This document shows, one piece after another, positions 61,556-64,000 of a stretch of DNA of 64,000 nucleotides (its first letter is position 1; each line of letters opens with the position of its first letter). The DNA is from Actinomycetes bacterium (GTDB lineage: Bacteria; Actinomycetota; Actinomycetes; S36-B12; CAIYMF01): the NCBI GenBank assembly GCA_029781935.1, contig JAKOVT010000077.1, positions 1 to 64,000 on the forward strand. The letters run 5' to 3'. Below the pieces are notes generated by a model. It saw only the letters and a program-made list of their open reading frames with translations, did no database searches and was not told the origin of the DNA. The translations under genes and the position numbers were made by a program.

Positions 61556-62605
61556 TCAGGCGTCGCGCAGGGCGGCGGCGAGCACGCCGAAGCGGTCGAA
61601 CGTGGCGCGGTCGGAGCGGTACGTGAGCCCGGCGTGGTACAGGACGGGCTGGACGTCGAGGCCGGCGGCGCGCAAGGGCTGCATCCGCTGCGCGATCCGG
61701 TCGGGCATCTCCGCCCACGCGCCCTCGACCATGAAGTGCCCGAGGATCTCGTCGTCGATCACCGCGCCCATGCCGGCCATGTCACCGGCCTTCTGTGCGG
61801 CGCGCAGCGCCTCGGTCGTGCCCGGCCGGCCGATCTGCTCGAAGACGAACGAGTAGTTCGGCGTCGAGCCGTAGAAGCCGACCATCGTGCGCGTGGTCTC
61901 GCGCCACTGCGCCCGCTCCTCCGCGGTGTCGCCGGCCGCGGTGAACACCGGCACGAACGCGGTGAAGCCGTCGAGCGATCCGGATCCGTGGCCGCGGACC
62001 CGCCCCTCACGCAGGTTCGGCAGGAGCGTCGTCTCGTGATAGGTCGGCGAGTTGAGCGGGTGCACGTGGACGCCGTCGGCGACCTCACCGCTCATGCGCA
62101 GCATCCACGGGTTGACCGCGGCGAGGTCGACGGTCGGGTCCGCGACGTCGATCGGTCCCGGGGACCACATCGCCGGCAGCAGCGAGAGGTCGTAGAAGTC
62201 GCCGTGGTGGTCGAGCTTCCCGCCGCGGAAGCCGGCGAAGCACGCCTTCACCGCGAGCACGTAGTCGCGCAGCCGTGGTCCCGGGTGCTCGAACTCGGAG
62301 CCGTAGCGGCGCTCGATGTGCGCACGCACCTGGGTTCCCAGCCCGAGCCGGAACCGGCCGCCGGTGGTCTCCGCGAGCTCCCACGCCGTCGCCGCCGTCA
62401 CCATCGGACTCCGCGGGAACGCCACCGCGACGCCGGTCGCGTAGTCGAGGTCGAGCCCCGCCGCCGCCGCGGCACCGACCGAGAGGTACGGCGTCCGGCC
62501 GGACTCGGTCACCACCAGGCCGGCGAAGCCCGCCGCCGCGGCGGCGCGGGCCTGATCGACGAAGCGGTCGAGCCGCTGCCCGCCGGTCATCACGTGGACC
62601 TTCAT
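61556..62605 (-). CDS. LLM-class (F420-type) flavin-dependent oxidoreductase
   Basis: Luciferase-like oxidoreductase of 349 residues, of the F420-dependent TIGR03617-like kind. Visible: MKVHVMTGGQRLDRFVDQARAAAAAGFAGLVVTESG at the N-terminus, GVAVAFPRSPMVTAATAWELAETTGGRFRLGLGTQVRAHIERRYG in the core and VHVHPLNSPTYHETTLLPNL. The ATG at 62605 has GAGGAG 8 bases upstream. The frame extends far upstream but that is antisense of another gene. The substrate is unknown; neighbours are a sulfatase and a TauD-like dioxygenase. Confidence 0.9.
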   Translation of the reverse strand: MKVHVMTGGQRLDRFVDQARAAAAAGFAGLVVTESGRTPYLSVGAAAAAGLDLDYATGVAVAFPRSPMVTAATAWELAETTGGRFRLGLGTQVRAHIERRYGSEFEHPGPRLRDYVLAVKACFAGFRGGKLDHHGDFYDLSLLPAMWSPGPIDVADPTVDLAAVNPWMLRMSGEVADGVHVHPLNSPTYHETTLLPNLREGRVRGHGSGSLDGFTAFVPVFTAAGDTAEERAQWRETTRTMVGFYGSTPNYSFVFEQIGRPGTTEALRAAQKAGDMAGMGAVIDDEILGHFMVEGAWAEMPDRIAQRMQPLRAAGLDVQPVLYHAGLTYRSDRATFDRFGVLAAALRDA

Positions 62606-62767
62606 CCGTCTGCTCCTCGTCGTGGGCGCGCCCGGCGGCGCGGCGCCGCCACGTTGGCGTGCACCACGTCGAATGCGCAATCCCGCCGGAGGTCGACGCC
62701 CGCGGTCATTCAAGAAGAACCCCGCATACAGTCGATATCCGTACAAGAACCTCAGGAGGTCCGGTTC

Positions 62768-63334
62768 ATGCAGCAAGGGATCGGCGCGTTCCTCCGCGCC
62801 AAGGTCGCCGTCGCCGTCGTGGCGTTCGTCTCGCTCACCGGGGTCGCCGCGGCTGCGGCCGTGGTCGACACGCCCGGCTCGCCGCCGCCCGGCGACGGGG
62901 TGACGACCACCAGCACGACCTCCGCAGTGCCGGGTGACGACACCACGACCACCACTACCAGCCTGCCGGTGGACGAGTCGACCACCACCACGACGACTCA
63001 TCCCGCCGGCGCGGACCCGGCGGCGCCGACCCCGGCGTGCGAGACGCACGGCGCGCGGGTGTCGAAGGTCGCGCACGACACGCCGCCCGGGCCCGGCCAC
63101 GGCGCGGCCGTGTCCGCCGCCGCCCACGACCACGAGGGCGAGTGCGAGCCGGACGGTACCGAGGCGACCACCCCGCCGCCGCCGTCGTCGTCGGCACCGA
63201 TGGCCGGAGACGACGGGCCGGAGCCGGAGTCGGAGCACCCCGGCGGGCCGACCGCATCGCCCACCGGTGGCGCGCCGACGCCGGCGGTCGAGCGCGGCGG
63301 TCACGGCGACCGCGGAGGTCACGGAGGCGACTGA
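62768..63334 (+). CDS. secreted or anchored low-complexity protein with His/acid-rich region
   Basis: A 188-residue protein with a signal sequence (VAVAVVAFVSLTGVAAAAAVV), a Thr/Ser/Pro-rich stretch (residues 40-85), a middle part with two Cys and several His (ACETHGARVSKVAHD, AAAHDHEGECEPD) and a tail ending GGHGDRGGHGGD. The His and acidic residues could bind metal. An excellent Shine-Dalgarno (AGGAGG) precedes the ATG. An AT-richer stretch with TTCAAG (62709-62714), 17 bases, then TCGATA (62732-62737) may be its promoter. No family is recognised. Confidence 0.72.
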   Translation: MQQGIGAFLRAKVAVAVVAFVSLTGVAAAAAVVDTPGSPPPGDGVTTTSTTSAVPGDDTTTTTTSLPVDESTTTTTTHPAGADPAAPTPACETHGARVSKVAHDTPPGPGHGAAVSAAAHDHEGECEPDGTEATTPPPPSSSAPMAGDDGPEPESEHPGGPTASPTGGAPTPAVERGGHGDRGGHGGD

Positions 63335-63361
63335 CGCCGAGCGGGCCTAGAGTCGCCGGCC

Positions 63362-64000
63362 ATGCCGGTGACCGAGATCCCGCTCGTCCCCGTCCCCGCG
63401 GCTCCGGCCGGTCACGTGTACCGGCGCATCACCGTCGATCCGTGGTCGGGCGCGTGCGGGGCGGTGATCTCCGGCGTCGATCTCGCCGCGGGACCCGACG
63501 ACGAGACCGTGGCCGAGATCCGCCGGGCGCTGCTCGACCACCTGGTGATCTTCTTCCGGGACCAGGCGCTCGACGCCGACGCCCAGGCCGCCTGCTCGCG
63601 CCGCTTCGGCCCGTACAGCCCGGTGCCGTTCATCGAGCCGATCGCGGGCCATCCCGAGGTCATCGCGGTGGTACGCGAGGCCAGCGAGACCCAGGGCTTC
63701 GCGTTCGGCGGGATCTGGCACTCGGACTTCTCGATCCTGCCCGAACCACCGATGGGGTCGATCCTCCATGCGCTCGAGGTCCCGCCGTTCGGCGGCGACA
63801 CGCTCTGGGCCAATCAGTACCTCGCGTACGAGACACTGTCGCACGGCCTGCAGCGGACCCTGCGCGGACTCTCCGGCGTCCACAGCGCACGCGACGCCTA
63901 CTCGCCGAAGATGCAGTCGGTCCACGACCTCTTCCGGGGCATGACCGTTCGGACCGACGAGTCGGCCAACCGCACGCAGCACCACCCCGTCGTGCGCCGC
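63362..64000 (+). CDS. TauD/TfdA-family dioxygenase, cut by window end
   Basis: The first 213 codons of an Fe(II)/2-oxoglutarate dioxygenase; the window ends inside the gene. The His-x-Asp iron site is visible as WHSDFS with His120 and Asp122. Upstream lie ITVDPWSGACGAVISGVDLA and LLDHLVIFFRDQALD, and downstream PPFGGDTLWANQYLAYETLS, all typical of TauD/TfdA. At the end RTQHHPVVRR is where the family places the substrate and second iron-site region. Substrates in the family include taurine, alkyl sulfates and aryloxyacids, so the closeness to a sulfatase is suggestive. ATG at 63362, 27 bases after the previous stop. Confidence 0.9.
   Translation, partial: MPVTEIPLVPVPAAPAGHVYRRITVDPWSGACGAVISGVDLAAGPDDETVAEIRRALLDHLVIFFRDQALDADAQAACSRRFGPYSPVPFIEPIAGHPEVIAVVREASETQGFAFGGIWHSDFSILPEPPMGSILHALEVPPFGGDTLWANQYLAYETLSHGLQRTLRGLSGVHSARDAYSPKMQSVHDLFRGMTVRTDESANRTQHHPVVRR

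Noticed and set aside
62709-62737. TTCAAG-17-TCGATA upstream of the His-rich secreted protein as a firm promoter
   Set aside because: The hexamers are only partial matches. It is mentioned within the gene entry but not strong enough for a separate feature.

Overview
The window is very GC-rich, with many GTG starts, 1- to 4-base overlaps between consecutive genes and almost no idle space. Its gene content points to a free-living, lipid- and amino-acid-degrading actinobacterium: F420-type luciferase-like oxidoreductases, acyl-CoA dehydrogenase, crotonases, acyl-CoA ligase, a CvnA-like sensor kinase, a SigE-like sigma factor, Ada-AlkA, several lipoproteins and a sortase-type surface protein. The mix (two sulfatases, PhyH and TauD dioxygenases, a fused Liv permease, a giant DUF11/DUF7507-type wall protein) resembles Acidimicrobiia such as Ilumatobacter relatives. 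That placement is inference; the window holds no rRNA or other phylogenetic marker. I found no tRNA, rRNA, CRISPR array, prophage or transposase.

Layout. 1-7.6 kb: two ABC-2 exporters, an acyl-CoA dehydrogenase behind a 16-bp palindromic operator, and an ABC-F ATPase. 7.6-17.2 kb, minus strand: a Ser/Thr-rich membrane peptide, an LLM oxidoreductase and a nitrilase-family hydrolase in one overlapping operon; a large esterase-like lipoprotein; a crotonase; an SGNH hydrolase; a PLP decarboxylase/SnoaL-like/DUF7064-like operon; a DUF4395 membrane protein behind an AT-rich inverted repeat. 17.5-25.2 kb, plus strand: a sensor kinase without its phospho-acceptor His, then a branched-chain amino acid (or similar) ABC importer with a fused LivH-LivM permease. 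25.2-33.6 kb, minus strand: aminotransferase, DUF3054-like protein and sulfatase; HxlR regulator and molybdopterin oxidoreductase; then an alkylation-repair set (GNAT, MGMT, Ada-AlkA). 33.7-47.8 kb: acyl-CoA ligase, PhyH dioxygenase, fasciclin protein, an amidohydrolase with a KstR-like operator and probable leaderless promoter, a sigma/anti-sigma-like pair, NUDIX, DinB-like protein, crotonase, SDR, phosphodiester-glycosidase-like protein, a DapB-fold dehydrogenase and a D-aminoacylase-type amidohydrolase.

47.9-58.9 kb is one gene for a 3,646-residue secreted surface protein: signal sequence, Gly-rich domain, two DUF11-like domains, 5 tandem repeats of about 116 residues, 20 tandem repeats of about 112 residues, and a C-terminal FAFTG sorting motif with membrane anchor. 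Its last codons and stop lie inside a tandem repeat element that continues downstream as two hairpin units whose stem differences mostly keep pairing. 59.1-64 kb: a second sulfatase, an LLM oxidoreductase, a secreted His-rich protein and a TauD-like dioxygenase cut by the window end, with a 24-bp perfect palindrome between the two convergent genes.

Most genes look like catabolic or transport functions under local repressors. The least ordinary parts are the giant repeat protein with its 3' repeat element, the His-less kinase, and several well-formed palindromic operators.
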